A stretch of 64,000 bases of DNA, taken from Komagataeibacter sucrofermentans DSM 15973 (GTDB lineage Bacteria > Pseudomonadota > Alphaproteobacteria > Acetobacterales > Acetobacteraceae). A program made the translations under genes and the position numbers. The notes under the pieces were generated by a model that saw nothing but the letters and a program-made list of their open reading frames with translations, was not told the origin of the DNA and made no database searches. The stretch covers positions 1,182,001 through 1,246,000 of the forward strand of contig NZ_CP137157.1 in assembly GCF_040581405.1 (NCBI RefSeq), given 5' to 3'. This document shows, piece after piece, positions 8,769 to 17,455 of the stretch; positions within the stretch are counted from its first letter, which is position 1, and each line of letters opens with the position of its first letter.

Positions 8769-9761
8769 TTATTCCTTCCCGCGCGCCAGTTCCAGCGCGC
8801 GGGCATAGACCGTGCGGCGGGGCAGGCTGGTAATGCCGGCCACAAGGGCTGCCGCATCCTTGACCGAGAGCGTGCGCAGGGCCTCGCGCAACCGGGTGTC
8901 GAGATCGGTTGCCGTGCTGTCCTCCTGCAATGGCGGCCCGAGCACCACGGTAATCTCGCCGCGTGCGGGGTGTTCGTCGTAATGGGCGGCGAGTTCGGCC
9001 ACCGTGCCACGCCGCACTTCCTCAAACCGTTTGGTCAGTTCGCGGGCCACGGCGGCAGGCCGCGCGCGCCCCATGACATCGGCAAGCGTTGCCAGCATTT
9101 CCGCCAGCCGGTGCGGGGCTTCGTGCCAGATCAGGGTGGCGGACAGGCCCGCGCATTCGGCGGCGTGCAGTTGCGCCAGCACCTCGCGCCGCGCCGCCTC
9201 GCGCGGCGGCAGGAAGCCCGAGAACATGAACGGGTGCGGCGGCAGGCCCGACAGTGTCAGCGCCATGACCGCGGCATTCGGTCCCGGCACGGCCGTAACG
9301 TGGCCGCCCTCCGCCACAACGGCGCGCACCAGCCGGTAGCCGGGATCCGACATCAGCGGCGTGCCCGCATCCGAGATCACGGCAATGCGCTGCCCTGCGG
9401 CAAGGGCCTCAAGGAGGGCGGGGATCTGCCTGTCCTCATTATGGTCATGTAGCGGGCGGGTCCGGGTGCGGATGCCGTATTCACGCAGCAGTCGCGCGCT
9501 GGTGCGCGTGTCCTCGCACAGGATCAGGTCGCAGGCTTCCAGCGTCTCGACCGCGCGGCGGCTCATGTCGCCAAGGTTGCCTATTGGCGTGGAAACAAGC
9601 ACAACTTCTCCACCCTGACGCACAACCGCTGCGGTTTCATCAGCGTTCCCGTCATGACGGGTGGCGGATTCTCCGCTATGAATATTATCATGGGTTATAT
9701 CCGCCGGATGGTCCGGGGCATGTTGAGATTTTGAAGGCGAGGAAGATGAGGCGTCAGACAT
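8769..9761 (-). CDS. rsmI: 16S rRNA (cytidine1402-2'-O)-methyltransferase
   Basis: Tetrapyrrole-methylase-fold enzyme that 2'-O-methylates C1402 in the 16S decoding centre. Core motifs: VVLVSTPIGNLGDMSRRA, LILCEDTRTSARLLREYGI, VISDAGTPLMSDPGYRLV and VTAVPGPNAAVMAL. Convergent with lolA. The start is unsure: the reading frame stays open far upstream to 10064, but that part is antisense to the lipoprotein gene. The ATG at 9761 overlaps the divergent lipoprotein start by 16 bases, and the conserved core only begins about 50 residues later, so a shorter protein is possible. Confidence 0.92.
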   Translation of the reverse strand: MSDASSSSPSKSQHAPDHPADITHDNIHSGESATRHDGNADETAAVVRQGGEVVLVSTPIGNLGDMSRRAVETLEACDLILCEDTRTSARLLREYGIRTRTRPLHDHNEDRQIPALLEALAAGQRIAVISDAGTPLMSDPGYRLVRAVVAEGGHVTAVPGPNAAVMALTLSGLPPHPFMFSGFLPPREAARREVLAQLHAAECAGLSATLIWHEAPHRLAEMLATLADVMGRARPAAVARELTKRFEEVRRGTVAELAAHYDEHPARGEITVVLGPPLQEDSTATDLDTRLREALRTLSVKDAAALVAGITSLPRRTVYARALELARGKE

Positions 9762-11113
9762 TCGGAACCCAGATGCAAGGACAGGATGCTGATACTGCCT
9801 CTGCGCGTCCTGCATGCAAGCGCTTATTGCTCGCGGGGCTGGCGCTGTCGGTACTGACAGCCTGTGCCAGCGGTGAGGGCGGTGGCCATCACGCGCCCCA
9901 TGCCGGGCGCAACGTGGGCGTGCTGCTGCCGCTGAGCGGGGCGAATGCCCGGCTGGGCCAGGAAATGTTGACCGCCACGCGCATGGCCATGAACACGCCC
10001 ACGGCGCCCCCGCTTGATGTGCATGATACCGCCGCCCCCGGTGGCAACGCCGCGACTGCGGCACAGGCGGCCATCAAGGCAGGCGACGGGCTGATCCTCG
10101 GCCCGCTCACCATGGATGAAACAGTGCAGACAGCACCTGTTGCCACCGCCGCCGGGGTGCCTGTCCTGGCCTTTACCAGCGATATGTCGGTCGCCCAGCC
10201 TGGCGTCTGGACCCTTGGCATTGCGCCTGAGCAGCAGGTGCGGCGCATGGTGCTTGCCGCCCGCCAGCAGGGGCGGCAGCATTTCGCGGCGTTCCTGCCC
10301 GATAACCGGCTGGGCCATGCGCTTGGGCAGGCGCTGCAGCAGGTATGCGAGGAAAATGGCCTGCAATCACCGCAGATCATGTTCCATGACAGCACGCAGG
10401 ACGCGATTACTGCCAACCTAAAAACCCTGTCAGCCTATGACAGTCGTGCCGCAGCCGTGCCGCAGCCCGACCCCGTGGCCCCGCCGCCAGTTGCCCCCAC
10501 GCCCGAGGCCACACCCGATTCCGCGACCATTGACCCGGCCAACCCTGATGGCGCGCCGCAGGCGGCAACACCCGCGCCTGAGGCCACCGCGGCACCCGCT
10601 GCCACGCCAGATTTTCCCGCGCCGCCGTTTGACGCGCTGCTTTTGGGTGATACCGGGCTGCAACTGGGCATGATCATCAACGCGCTGGCGCAGGCGCATG
10701 TGGACAATACGCATGTGCAGATCATGGGGCCGGGGCTGTGGGGGGCATTCGCCACCAAGCTCGGCGCGTTGCAGGGCGCGTGGTACGCAGCGCCTGATCC
10801 CGCAACGCGACAGGCGTTCGTGCAGCAGTTCATGGCTGCTTACCACCATATGCCGACCCCACTGGCCGACCTGACCTATGATGCGGCGGCCCTGGTGAAG
10901 GCGCTTGACCAGAACCGCCCGGCCGGGAGCGCCAATGGCTATTCCGTGCAGGCGCTGACCCGCCCCGATGGGTTTGGCGGGGTGGATGGCGCATTCGGTT
11001 TTCTGGATAATGGCAAGACGCGGCGCGATCTGGCCGTGTTCCAGATCCTGCCCACCGGTGGCGGCAAGATCGTCATTCCCCCTGCGGGCAGGCTGCGGCG
11101 CAACGCCAACTAG
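9746..11113 (+). CDS. LpoA/LppC-like penicillin-binding-protein activator lipoprotein
   Basis: A 455-aa protein with a type I periplasmic-binding fold. The N-terminus carries a lipoprotein signal, LLLAGLALSVLTACAS, with the lipidated Cys in LTAC. Residues after it, GRNVGVLLPLSGANARLGQEM, match the LppC (LpoA C-domain) family, which activates penicillin-binding proteins from the outer membrane. Between the two fold halves, around 10456-10620, lies a long Pro/Ala/Thr-rich low-complexity segment not expected in the fold. The ATG at 9746 has GGCGAGGAAG directly upstream. Neighbouring rsmI is the classic partner of this family (the yraL-yraM pair in E. coli), here divergent. Confidence 0.85.
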   Translation: MRRQTFGTQMQGQDADTASARPACKRLLLAGLALSVLTACASGEGGGHHAPHAGRNVGVLLPLSGANARLGQEMLTATRMAMNTPTAPPLDVHDTAAPGGNAATAAQAAIKAGDGLILGPLTMDETVQTAPVATAAGVPVLAFTSDMSVAQPGVWTLGIAPEQQVRRMVLAARQQGRQHFAAFLPDNRLGHALGQALQQVCEENGLQSPQIMFHDSTQDAITANLKTLSAYDSRAAAVPQPDPVAPPPVAPTPEATPDSATIDPANPDGAPQAATPAPEATAAPAATPDFPAPPFDALLLGDTGLQLGMIINALAQAHVDNTHVQIMGPGLWGAFATKLGALQGAWYAAPDPATRQAFVQQFMAAYHHMPTPLADLTYDAAALVKALDQNRPAGSANGYSVQALTRPDGFGGVDGAFGFLDNGKTRRDLAVFQILPTGGGKIVIPPAGRLRRNAN

Positions 11114-11156
11114 GGGGCAATGCAGTAGTTAGGGTGTTCTAACCGTCGCTGGCTTT

Positions 11157-11507
11157 TCAGGCGGCGACGGTGGCCCCATGTGCAAGCACCGGGCGGATGG
11201 CGTGAAGGGCGGCTTCAAAGCTGCTGTAGGTGGCAAGCTGGCGGTCGCGGATCTGGTCAACAAGCACCCAGCCCATGCCTTCGGGGCGGACCATGTAGGC
11301 CGGCTTGGCATTCTCGCGCACCCAGACCAGCACATGTTCGATATCGGGTTCGTTTGCATCGTTGTGATCGGAGATATCCGCATCACACAGGCCCATGCAC
11401 GCACCGGCTTCAAGCCAGCGCGTCAGGTATTCGCGGTGACGGGGCAGAAAGCCCTGCCGCAGGGAAACAACATTGGTGGCGGAAGCCTGCTTGGTCATCA
11501 TGTGCAT
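11157..11507 (-). CDS. Hypothetical protein (116 aa)
   Basis: No family was recognised. The protein is soluble in appearance, with FLPRHREYLTRWLEAGACMG, an acidic DADISDHNDANEPDIEH stretch, and a folded-looking C-terminal half (MGWVLVDQIRDRQLATYSSF). The frame is open to 11642, but the upstream part is AT-richer and reads as low quality, so an ATG at 11507, 11501 or 11498 is more likely. It lies alone between two convergent/tandem neighbours, with about 150 AT-rich bases separating it from lpxL. Probably lineage-specific. Confidence 0.7.
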   Translation of the reverse strand: MHMMTKQASATNVVSLRQGFLPRHREYLTRWLEAGACMGLCDADISDHNDANEPDIEHVLVWVRENAKPAYMVRPEGMGWVLVDQIRDRQLATYSSFEAALHAIRPVLAHGATVAA

Positions 11508-11661
11508 TCCGTTGGCCCTCTGACTGTCTTGGCGTGACAAGATAGGAACAACGCTATTCCTGCATGGCAGCTTTGCCAAACTGAATTTCAGGCAGAAAGC
11601 CGCACAAACAGGCAGAAACAACACCCTGTGGCAAAAAAGCAATATTTTGTAGCATGCGCGC

Positions 11662-12588
11662 CTATTTTTTAGGCTTTAAATTAGGCATATGCCTATTCCA
11701 TCGGCGATGTATCCAGAGCCAACTGCCCGGTTGCTGCCGTATTGTGCCTTCAATCCAGTCATTCACCTGTTGCGTCAGCGTCATCTGGTCTGTCGCGCGG
11801 TCGCCGCTATCGGGTAGGTCGATGGGGGGATAGACATGCATGCGCAGCCGCGCCGGTCCCAGCCGCTCGATATAGCCAGGTATGACGGGGCAGCGCAGCT
11901 TGAGCGCCATGGCTGCCATGGCGCCCGCCGTCATGGCGGGCAGGCCGAAAAAGCGGGCGGCGATTCCGTCATTCATTTTCTGGTCCACCAGCATGCCCAG
12001 ATGACCGCCCTTGAGTATGTGGGCCAGCGCGCCCCGGGCGCCCCGGGCTCCCTTGGCAAACAGGGGCACGGGCTTGCCCATCGCGTCATCGCGCAGGTCG
12101 CACAGGATGCGATCGACAAGCGGGTTGTTGGGCGCGCGATAAAACGAGGAGAACGGCAACCCGTACCGCGCGACGGCAGGGGGCAGCATCTCCCAGTTGC
12201 CGATATGGCCGGATACGAAAATGGTCGGCCCGCCCTTTGCTGCCTGCGCAATGAGGTGTTCCTCGCCCACCACATCCCATCCGGGGCCGCCATCGGCCGG
12301 GTTGCGGGGCAGGGTGGCAAGGTGTGGCAGTTCGCCAGCATTGCGGCCGATATTGTCCCACATGGCGCGGATGACGGCGCGCCGCATTCCGGCATCCAGT
12401 TCGGGCATGGCCATGCGCAGATTGGCATCGGCTATCTTCGATACGGGCAGGCGCGGCCCAACTGTGCGGCACAGCCAGCCGCCAAGGTTGGAGGCCCGCA
12501 CCGGGCCAATGCGGCGGAAGAGGGCCACAAGCCCGCGCACCAGGGCTGCTTCAAGGCGCATCTGCCTTGTGGGCTGTCCTGCTTTCAT
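11662..12588 (-). CDS. lpxL: Lipid A late acyltransferase (LpxL/HtrB family)
   Basis: Adds a secondary acyl chain to Kdo2-lipid IVA at the inner membrane. The 308-aa protein carries the catalytic H-X4-E motif, GHIGNWE, at His128/Glu133, and later VDQKMNDGIAARFFG, typical of the family. The chosen ATG overlaps the lpxK stop as ATGA, which implies translational coupling; an upstream in-frame ATG at 12609 is possible. Third gene of the waaA-lpxK-lpxL operon. Which acyl position it serves (LpxL or LpxM type) cannot be decided from sequence. Confidence 0.92.
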   Translation of the reverse strand: MKAGQPTRQMRLEAALVRGLVALFRRIGPVRASNLGGWLCRTVGPRLPVSKIADANLRMAMPELDAGMRRAVIRAMWDNIGRNAGELPHLATLPRNPADGGPGWDVVGEEHLIAQAAKGGPTIFVSGHIGNWEMLPPAVARYGLPFSSFYRAPNNPLVDRILCDLRDDAMGKPVPLFAKGARGARGALAHILKGGHLGMLVDQKMNDGIAARFFGLPAMTAGAMAAMALKLRCPVIPGYIERLGPARLRMHVYPPIDLPDSGDRATDQMTLTQQVNDWIEGTIRQQPGSWLWIHRRWNRHMPNLKPKK

Positions 12589-13571
12589 CGCTGTGTCGTG
12601 CCCAGCCATAGATCCAGTATCCGTTCGGGCATGGCGGGGGTAGCCCATGCCAGTTGCAGGCCAACCGTGCGCACTTGCGCCCGCAGGGCTGCATTGAGGC
12701 GCACGGCATCCTTCTGTGTTGTAACAAGGCAGGCCCCGGATTGCGCTGCAAGCCTGAGCAGCCGGGTCTGTTCGGTTGCGGTATAGGTGTGATGATCGGG
12801 GAAGGCGAGGCAACGTGCAGGATGGATGCCACGTTGCGCCAGTCCCTCGAAAAACTTGGCGGGCCGTCCGATCCCCGCAAAGGCGATAATGGGGTGCCCA
12901 GGGGGGATGGCCTGCGTGTCAGGTTGCAGGGTTGCTGCGAAAACAGGCAATCCATCCGGCAGGCTGGCCGCAATGCCTTGTTGGTCGGGGCCCATGATCA
13001 CCACGCCACCCGCGCGGGCGAGTGCTGTGCCTACCGGCTCACGCAGCGGGCCTGCAGGCAGCACCCGGCCATTGCCAAACCCGACCGCGCCATCCACCAC
13101 CACCAGCGCCAGATCCTGATGCAGGCTTGGGTTCTGGAACCCGTCATCCATCAGCAGGCAATCTGCCCCCGCCGCTATGGCGCGGCGTGCTGATACGGCC
13201 CGGTCGGCTCCGACAAAGCATGGCGCGATGCGTGCCAGCAGCAGGGGTTCATCGCCCACGTCGCGTGCGGTGTGATGGGGCGGGTCAACCTGTGTTCCCG
13301 CAGGGGCCCGGCCGCCATATCCGCGTGAGAGGAAAGCAGGCCTGCGCCCCCGGCTTATGGCGCGCCGGGCCAGATCCATCACCAGCGGCGTCTTGCCCGC
13401 GCCTCCTGCGCCGATATTGCCGCAGCACAGCACGGGCACCTGCGCATGCCAAGGGGTGCGGCGCAGGCGGCGTGCCGTGGCCGCAGCATAGATATGGGCG
13501 AGAGGGGCAAGCAGGCCTGCCAGAAGTCCGGCATCGGTGGCCGGTCGCCACCAGAAGGTGGGCGGCTGCAT
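12585..13571 (-). CDS. lpxK: Tetraacyldisaccharide 4'-kinase
   Basis: Phosphorylates the 4' position of the lipid A disaccharide to give lipid IVA; membrane-associated on the cytoplasmic side. A P-loop GNIGAGGAGKTPLV lies at about residues 51-64 after a hydrophobic N-terminal helix, and the LpxK-specific MDDGFQN is at 141-147. Length is 328 aa. Start at 13571 is chosen because its ATG overlaps the waaA stop (TGATG). Both ends are therefore coupled, upstream to waaA and downstream to lpxL. Confidence 0.95.
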   Translation of the reverse strand: MQPPTFWWRPATDAGLLAGLLAPLAHIYAAATARRLRRTPWHAQVPVLCCGNIGAGGAGKTPLVMDLARRAISRGRRPAFLSRGYGGRAPAGTQVDPPHHTARDVGDEPLLLARIAPCFVGADRAVSARRAIAAGADCLLMDDGFQNPSLHQDLALVVVDGAVGFGNGRVLPAGPLREPVGTALARAGGVVIMGPDQQGIAASLPDGLPVFAATLQPDTQAIPPGHPIIAFAGIGRPAKFFEGLAQRGIHPARCLAFPDHHTYTATEQTRLLRLAAQSGACLVTTQKDAVRLNAALRAQVRTVGLQLAWATPAMPERILDLWLGTTQR

Positions 13572-14881
13572 CAGCGCGGGCCCAGTGCAAGCAGGGCGTG
13601 GGCTATGTTTTGGGCCAGCGTGGGATCCGGCAGGGCATGCCGCCGCGCGCGCGCACCTGCCTTGTGGCACGCTTCAGGGCTCTGGAGCAGCGGAATGAGC
13701 CATTGGGCGATATCGGGCGGGGTTTCGACAAACTGCACGCTGTCCTCCATCCGGGCGTAAGCTTGGCGGAAATTGCCGATCCGTGGCCCACTGGCCACAG
13801 GACAGCCAGCGCGCGCGGGTTCCAGCGGGTTATGGCCGCCGCCCGTGCCGCCTGGCAGGCTGTTGCCCATCAGCACCGGTGCGCCAAGGGCAAAGAACAG
13901 GCCCATCTCGCCCAGCGTGTCGCAGATCCATAATCCATCCTGTGCCGCAGGGGTCTGACCCAGGGCGCGACGCGGGGCATACGGACTGGCGAGTGCGGCG
14001 ATATCCGTGCCGCGTTCGGGGTGGCGGGGTATGAGAATGGTCAGGGCATCGGGCATTGCCTGCCGCACAAGGGCGCTCGTGGCGATGATGGTGGCGTCTT
14101 CCCCCGGATGGGTGGAGGCCGCGACCCAGATCGGGCGACCGGCCAGAACGGTTTGCAGCCTGGCCAGTTCTGCCGAGTCATGCGGCAGGGGGGGCGCTGC
14201 ATCTTTCAGGTCGGCAATCAGGTCGATCCGGGTTGCGCCGCCGTGTTGCAGGCGGGCTGCATCCTCCGCGCTGCGGGCCATGACCCACGCAAAGGTCGAG
14301 AGCATGCGGGCCAGAAGGCAGGCTGCCCCGCGCCAGCTGGCCAGCGAGCGATCGGACATGCGGCCGTTGAGCAGTGCAAGCGGCATATGCCGCGCGTGGC
14401 AGGCGGCGATCAGGTTGGGCCAGAGTTCGCTTTCCACCAGAGCGCCCACGTCAGGATGCCAGTAATCAAGAAACCGCGCGCCCCAGCGGGGTACATCCAG
14501 CGGTGCGAATTGCGTAATGACCCGGTCCTGTCCCGCCATGGCTGGCAGGCGGTCATGCAGGATGGCGCTGCCCGTGACCGTGCCGGTCGTGACCAGCACG
14601 TGCAGCGTGGGATCAGCATCAAGCAGGTGTTCTACTACCGGCAGGAGGGCAACCGTCTCGCCTACGCTGGCCGCATGCAGCCACGCAAGTACCCCCGGAG
14701 GGCGAGGCCGGTTGGCCAAGCCGCGCCGCTGGGGTAGGCTTGCCGGGGTTTCCTTGCCATGCGCCAGCCTGCGGCGCAGGTTTATGCGCAGGACAGGAGC
14801 CAGCAGGCTAGACAGACCATACCACCCTGCCTCCAGCACGGCTCCGCACAGGCGGCCCCTTATGGTGGGACGGGGACTCAT
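13571..14881 (-). CDS. waaA: 3-deoxy-D-manno-octulosonic acid transferase
   Basis: Transfers Kdo to lipid IVA from CMP-Kdo. GT-B fold glycosyltransferase of 436 aa with an N-terminal hydrophobic anchor, then the family features WLHAASVGETVALLPVV, VLVTTGTVTGSA, VESELWPNLI and a C-terminal GGGHNPLEPA nucleotide-sugar site. The frame is open to an ATG at 14929, but the ATG at 14881 gives the usual N-terminus; neither has a good ribosome-binding site. First gene of the operon with lpxK and lpxL; its promoter should lie in the AT-rich 14.9-15.1 kb gap. Confidence 0.94.
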   Translation of the reverse strand: MSPRPTIRGRLCGAVLEAGWYGLSSLLAPVLRINLRRRLAHGKETPASLPQRRGLANRPRPPGVLAWLHAASVGETVALLPVVEHLLDADPTLHVLVTTGTVTGSAILHDRLPAMAGQDRVITQFAPLDVPRWGARFLDYWHPDVGALVESELWPNLIAACHARHMPLALLNGRMSDRSLASWRGAACLLARMLSTFAWVMARSAEDAARLQHGGATRIDLIADLKDAAPPLPHDSAELARLQTVLAGRPIWVAASTHPGEDATIIATSALVRQAMPDALTILIPRHPERGTDIAALASPYAPRRALGQTPAAQDGLWICDTLGEMGLFFALGAPVLMGNSLPGGTGGGHNPLEPARAGCPVASGPRIGNFRQAYARMEDSVQFVETPPDIAQWLIPLLQSPEACHKAGARARRHALPDPTLAQNIAHALLALGPR

Positions 14882-15277
14882 GCCTGTACCGGTCGGGAAA
14901 AAGGGGCGCGCATGCCCTTGCGGTAACATGCCTTGTGATGAGGGAAAAGGCAGAGCGGCGGCAATGCCTGTTCATGGTCTTGCGTGGCGCATGGTGTGAG
15001 GGGTGATGTAAGCGACACTCATATTGAATATGGACGTGTCTGCGTGATGAATGACTATAATTAATTATTAAGAGTGTAATTTTTATAAATAAAAATTGCA
15101 TTGGTTACATATGGAAGCGCAAGGAAACCCACTTTCCATCAGGCAGACCGTTTATGCCCATGGTGTGCGGGCCTGTGCCGCGTTTTGCTCATTTTTCACA
15201 ATGTTCTCGCGGGCGGCGGGCTGTTTTTTTGTTGAATACCCGCCAATGGGGTTTAATAAGGCCCGCACCGGTCCGAT
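14882..15277. other. AT-rich intergenic region upstream of waaA and DUF3553
   Basis: About 400 bases without a supportable gene. The stretch 15020-15110 is strikingly AT-rich for this genome and contains TATAAT at 15056-15061 on the plus strand, but no matching -35 at 16-18 bases. It presumably carries the divergent promoters of the waaA operon and of the DUF3553-moaA pair. Short ORFs here have poor composition and were not accepted. Confidence 0.5.
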
Positions 15278-15499
15278 ATGCCGGTCATGACCCCCATGCA
15301 GGAACCGCGCAGCATCATGGCCTCTCCACCTTTCCGGTCCTTTCTTGTTCCGGGACAACTGGTCCGCCACCCCGACCACCCGGAATGGGGCGATGGCGCC
15401 GTGCAGTCGGCCATTGGCGAACGCGTTACGGTCATGTTTCCCCATGCAGGCAAGGTGATGGTCAATGCCATGGTCGTGCAGCTGACCGTGCTATCCTAG
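15278..15499 (+). CDS. DUF3553 domain protein
   Basis: A 73-aa protein whose C-terminal 50 residues match DUF3553: [18 protein letters not shown], then [17 protein letters not shown]. This small beta-rich domain is common in alphaproteobacteria and also occurs fused to UvrD/RecQ-type helicases; its function is not established. Several ATGs are possible (15278, 15287, 15296, 15317), so the N-terminus is uncertain. It ends 13 bases before moaA and is probably co-transcribed with it. Confidence 0.8.
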   Translation: MPVMTPMQEPRSIMASPPFRSFLVPGQLVRHPDHPEWGDGAVQSAIGERVTVMFPHAGKVMVNAMVVQLTVLS

Positions 15500-15512
15500 G
15501 GCCCGTGACTGC

Positions 15513-16532
15513 ATGAACCATGCCCCGCTACCTGATTCCTACGGCCGTCTGCTGACCTACCTGCGCGTATCGGTCACCGACCGTTGCGACATGCGCTGCA
15601 TCTATTGCATGGCCGAGGACATGACCTTCCTGCCCAAGGCGGAAATCCTGTCATTGCCCGAACTTGAGCGCCTGTGCGCCGCGTTCATCCGTCACGGCGT
15701 TCGCAGGTTGCGGGTGACCGGGGGCGAGCCGCTGGTGCGGCGTGATGTCATGTCCTTCTTCCACGAGATGGGCAGATGGCTGCATCGCGATACCGGCCAG
15801 CCTGGGCTCGATGAACTCACGCTCACCACCAATGCCAGCAGGCTGGCTGAATTTGCCGATGGCCTGCACGCAGCAGGTGTGCGCCGCGTCAATGTCAGCC
15901 TTGATTCGCTTGATCCCGCCCGTTTTGCCCGCATCACTCGGCGTGGCAACCTTGCCCGCACGCTTGATGGCATCCGTGCGGCAAGGGAGGCAGGGCTTGC
16001 GGTGCGTATCAACACCGTGGCCATGGCGGGCGTGAATGAGGATGAATTCGATACCCTGATTGCCTGGTGTGGCGAGATCGGCGCCGATCTGTGCCTGATC
16101 GAGACCATGCCCATGGGCGAGACGGGAGAGGATCGCACCGACCATTACCTGCCGCTCTCGATCGTGCGCCGCAGGCTTGAGCAGAACTGGACGCTGGAAC
16201 CACTGGCCTATCGCACCGGCGGCCCGGCGCGGTATGCCCGCATTGGCCAGACAGGCCAGCGTATCGGCTTCATTACGCCCATGACCCATAATTTCTGTGA
16301 AAGCTGTAATCGCGTGCGCCTGTCATGCACAGGCAGGCTTTACACCTGCCTAGGCCATGAAGGCTCGACCGACCTGCGCGCGCCGCTGCGCGCGGGTGAG
16401 GATGATGCAGCGATGATGGACCATGTCCGCGCCGCCATCCTGCGCAAGCCGCAGGGGCATGATTTCCTGATCGGGCGCGATGCCGATGATCCCGCACGCG
16501 TGCGGCGGCACATGAGTGTTACGGGCGGCTGA
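15513..16532 (+). CDS. moaA: GTP 3',8-cyclase
   Basis: Radical-SAM enzyme that starts molybdenum cofactor synthesis from GTP. The N-terminal 4Fe-4S motif C-x3-C-x2-C is at Cys25, Cys29 and Cys32 (CDMRCIYC); the C-terminal cluster motif is [19 protein letters not shown]. The protein ends in the double glycine (VTGG) required for activity in characterised MoaA. Length is 339 aa. The product supports the Moco-dependent aldehyde dehydrogenase at 41-45 kb; moeA is at 37 kb. Convergent with the following methyltransferase, 3 bases apart. Confidence 0.97.
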   Translation: MNHAPLPDSYGRLLTYLRVSVTDRCDMRCIYCMAEDMTFLPKAEILSLPELERLCAAFIRHGVRRLRVTGGEPLVRRDVMSFFHEMGRWLHRDTGQPGLDELTLTTNASRLAEFADGLHAAGVRRVNVSLDSLDPARFARITRRGNLARTLDGIRAAREAGLAVRINTVAMAGVNEDEFDTLIAWCGEIGADLCLIETMPMGETGEDRTDHYLPLSIVRRRLEQNWTLEPLAYRTGGPARYARIGQTGQRIGFITPMTHNFCESCNRVRLSCTGRLYTCLGHEGSTDLRAPLRAGEDDAAMMDHVRAAILRKPQGHDFLIGRDADDPARVRRHMSVTGG

Positions 16533-16535
16533 ATG

Positions 16536-17399
16536 TTACGGTGGCCCGCGCAGCGCCTCTTCCATGCTCACGCTGAACTGACCGGGCCGGAGGGGGAGGG
16601 GTTGCGTGGGGGCAGGGGCCCATCCGGTCATGACCGCCATGTGCAGCGACTGCGGCACGCAGCCATCGCCGTCACGCGGCAGGCGGTCAAGGGCCTCGGC
16701 CAGCAGGGCGGGCGATGTCAGGCCACGTGCGCGTTGGCACAGGGCATTGGTCTCGCCTGCGTGGCGCAGATCGGCCAGCAGGCCCATGGGGGTCGCGTAA
16801 CTCAGTTCGATCACATCCGCATCGGCTACTGGCAGGGCAAACCCAGCGCGTTGCAGCAGGGCCGCGCAGTCGCGCAGGCCGGGAAAGGGCGAGATGCGTG
16901 GCGAAACGCCCCCGCGCTGCGCCATCTCGGCTTCCATCAGGGCCGTGCGCAACCCGCCCAGCGTGGGCAGGATGGGCATGCAGGCCAGGAACAGCCCGTC
17001 AGGCGCCAGCACGCGGCGCACCTGCGCCAGCAGTCCCGGCAGGTCATTGACCCAGTGCAGCGAAAGACACGCCACCACCAGATCAAAGCTGTGCGGCGCA
17101 AAGGGCAGCCATTCCCCATCCATCACCACGGCTGGCCCGGTATCAAGAAGGGCCATGCGCGGCGAGAGATCGGTGGCAAGGGTTTCGATGCCGCGCGCGC
17201 GCAGGAGCGGGGCCACGACGCCACGGCCGCCAATATCCAGCGCCGTGGTGAACGGGCGCGTGACATCATCAAGCCGGTCGAGCAGGCGGGTAGCGGCTTC
17301 TTCCACAATCGGGCGCACCGCCGCCACATTGCATGCGGCGCGGTCACGGTGCAGCCTGACGGCATGGCGGTCGAATATCTGCGGCACATCCGGGCTCAT
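16536..17399 (-). CDS. SAM-dependent methyltransferase, NDUFAF5/BioC-like
   Basis: A 287-aa class I methyltransferase. The N-terminal PQIFDRHAVRLHRDRAA is the signature of alphaproteobacterial proteins related to human NDUFAF5, which hydroxylates an arginine of a complex I subunit. SAM-fold elements: ALDIGGRGVVAPLLRARGIE, LATDLSPRM and LVVACLSLHWVNDLPG. The SAM loop reads DIGGRG instead of the usual DxGxGxG order. Start 17399 is chosen because upstream sequence overlaps the divergent comF. It is not the biotin BioC, since a full BioC domain exists at 34.7 kb. Confidence 0.82.
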   Translation of the reverse strand: MSPDVPQIFDRHAVRLHRDRAACNVAAVRPIVEEAATRLLDRLDDVTRPFTTALDIGGRGVVAPLLRARGIETLATDLSPRMALLDTGPAVVMDGEWLPFAPHSFDLVVACLSLHWVNDLPGLLAQVRRVLAPDGLFLACMPILPTLGGLRTALMEAEMAQRGGVSPRISPFPGLRDCAALLQRAGFALPVADADVIELSYATPMGLLADLRHAGETNALCQRARGLTSPALLAEALDRLPRDGDGCVPQSLHMAVMTGWAPAPTQPLPLRPGQFSVSMEEALRGPP

Positions 17400-17455
17400 G
17401 CCCCTTGGTGTGAACCCATGCCCGCGCCCTGCCAAGCCCACGATCGTGTGAGCCC

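Noticed and set aside
15096-15290. 64-codon ORF in the AT-rich gap before DUF3553
   Set aside because: No homology or ribosome-binding site, Cys/Phe-rich odd composition, and it overlaps the DUF3553 N-terminus in another frame.
15300-15512. Molybdenum-cofactor riboswitch upstream of moaA
   Set aside because: The space before moaA is filled by the DUF3553 coding sequence and only 13 bases remain; no aptamer-like structure was seen.
16536-17399. The methyltransferase near moaA as the biotin BioC
   Set aside because: A complete BioC domain fused to BioD lies at 34.7 kb in the biotin operon, and this protein has the NDUFAF5-type N-terminus.
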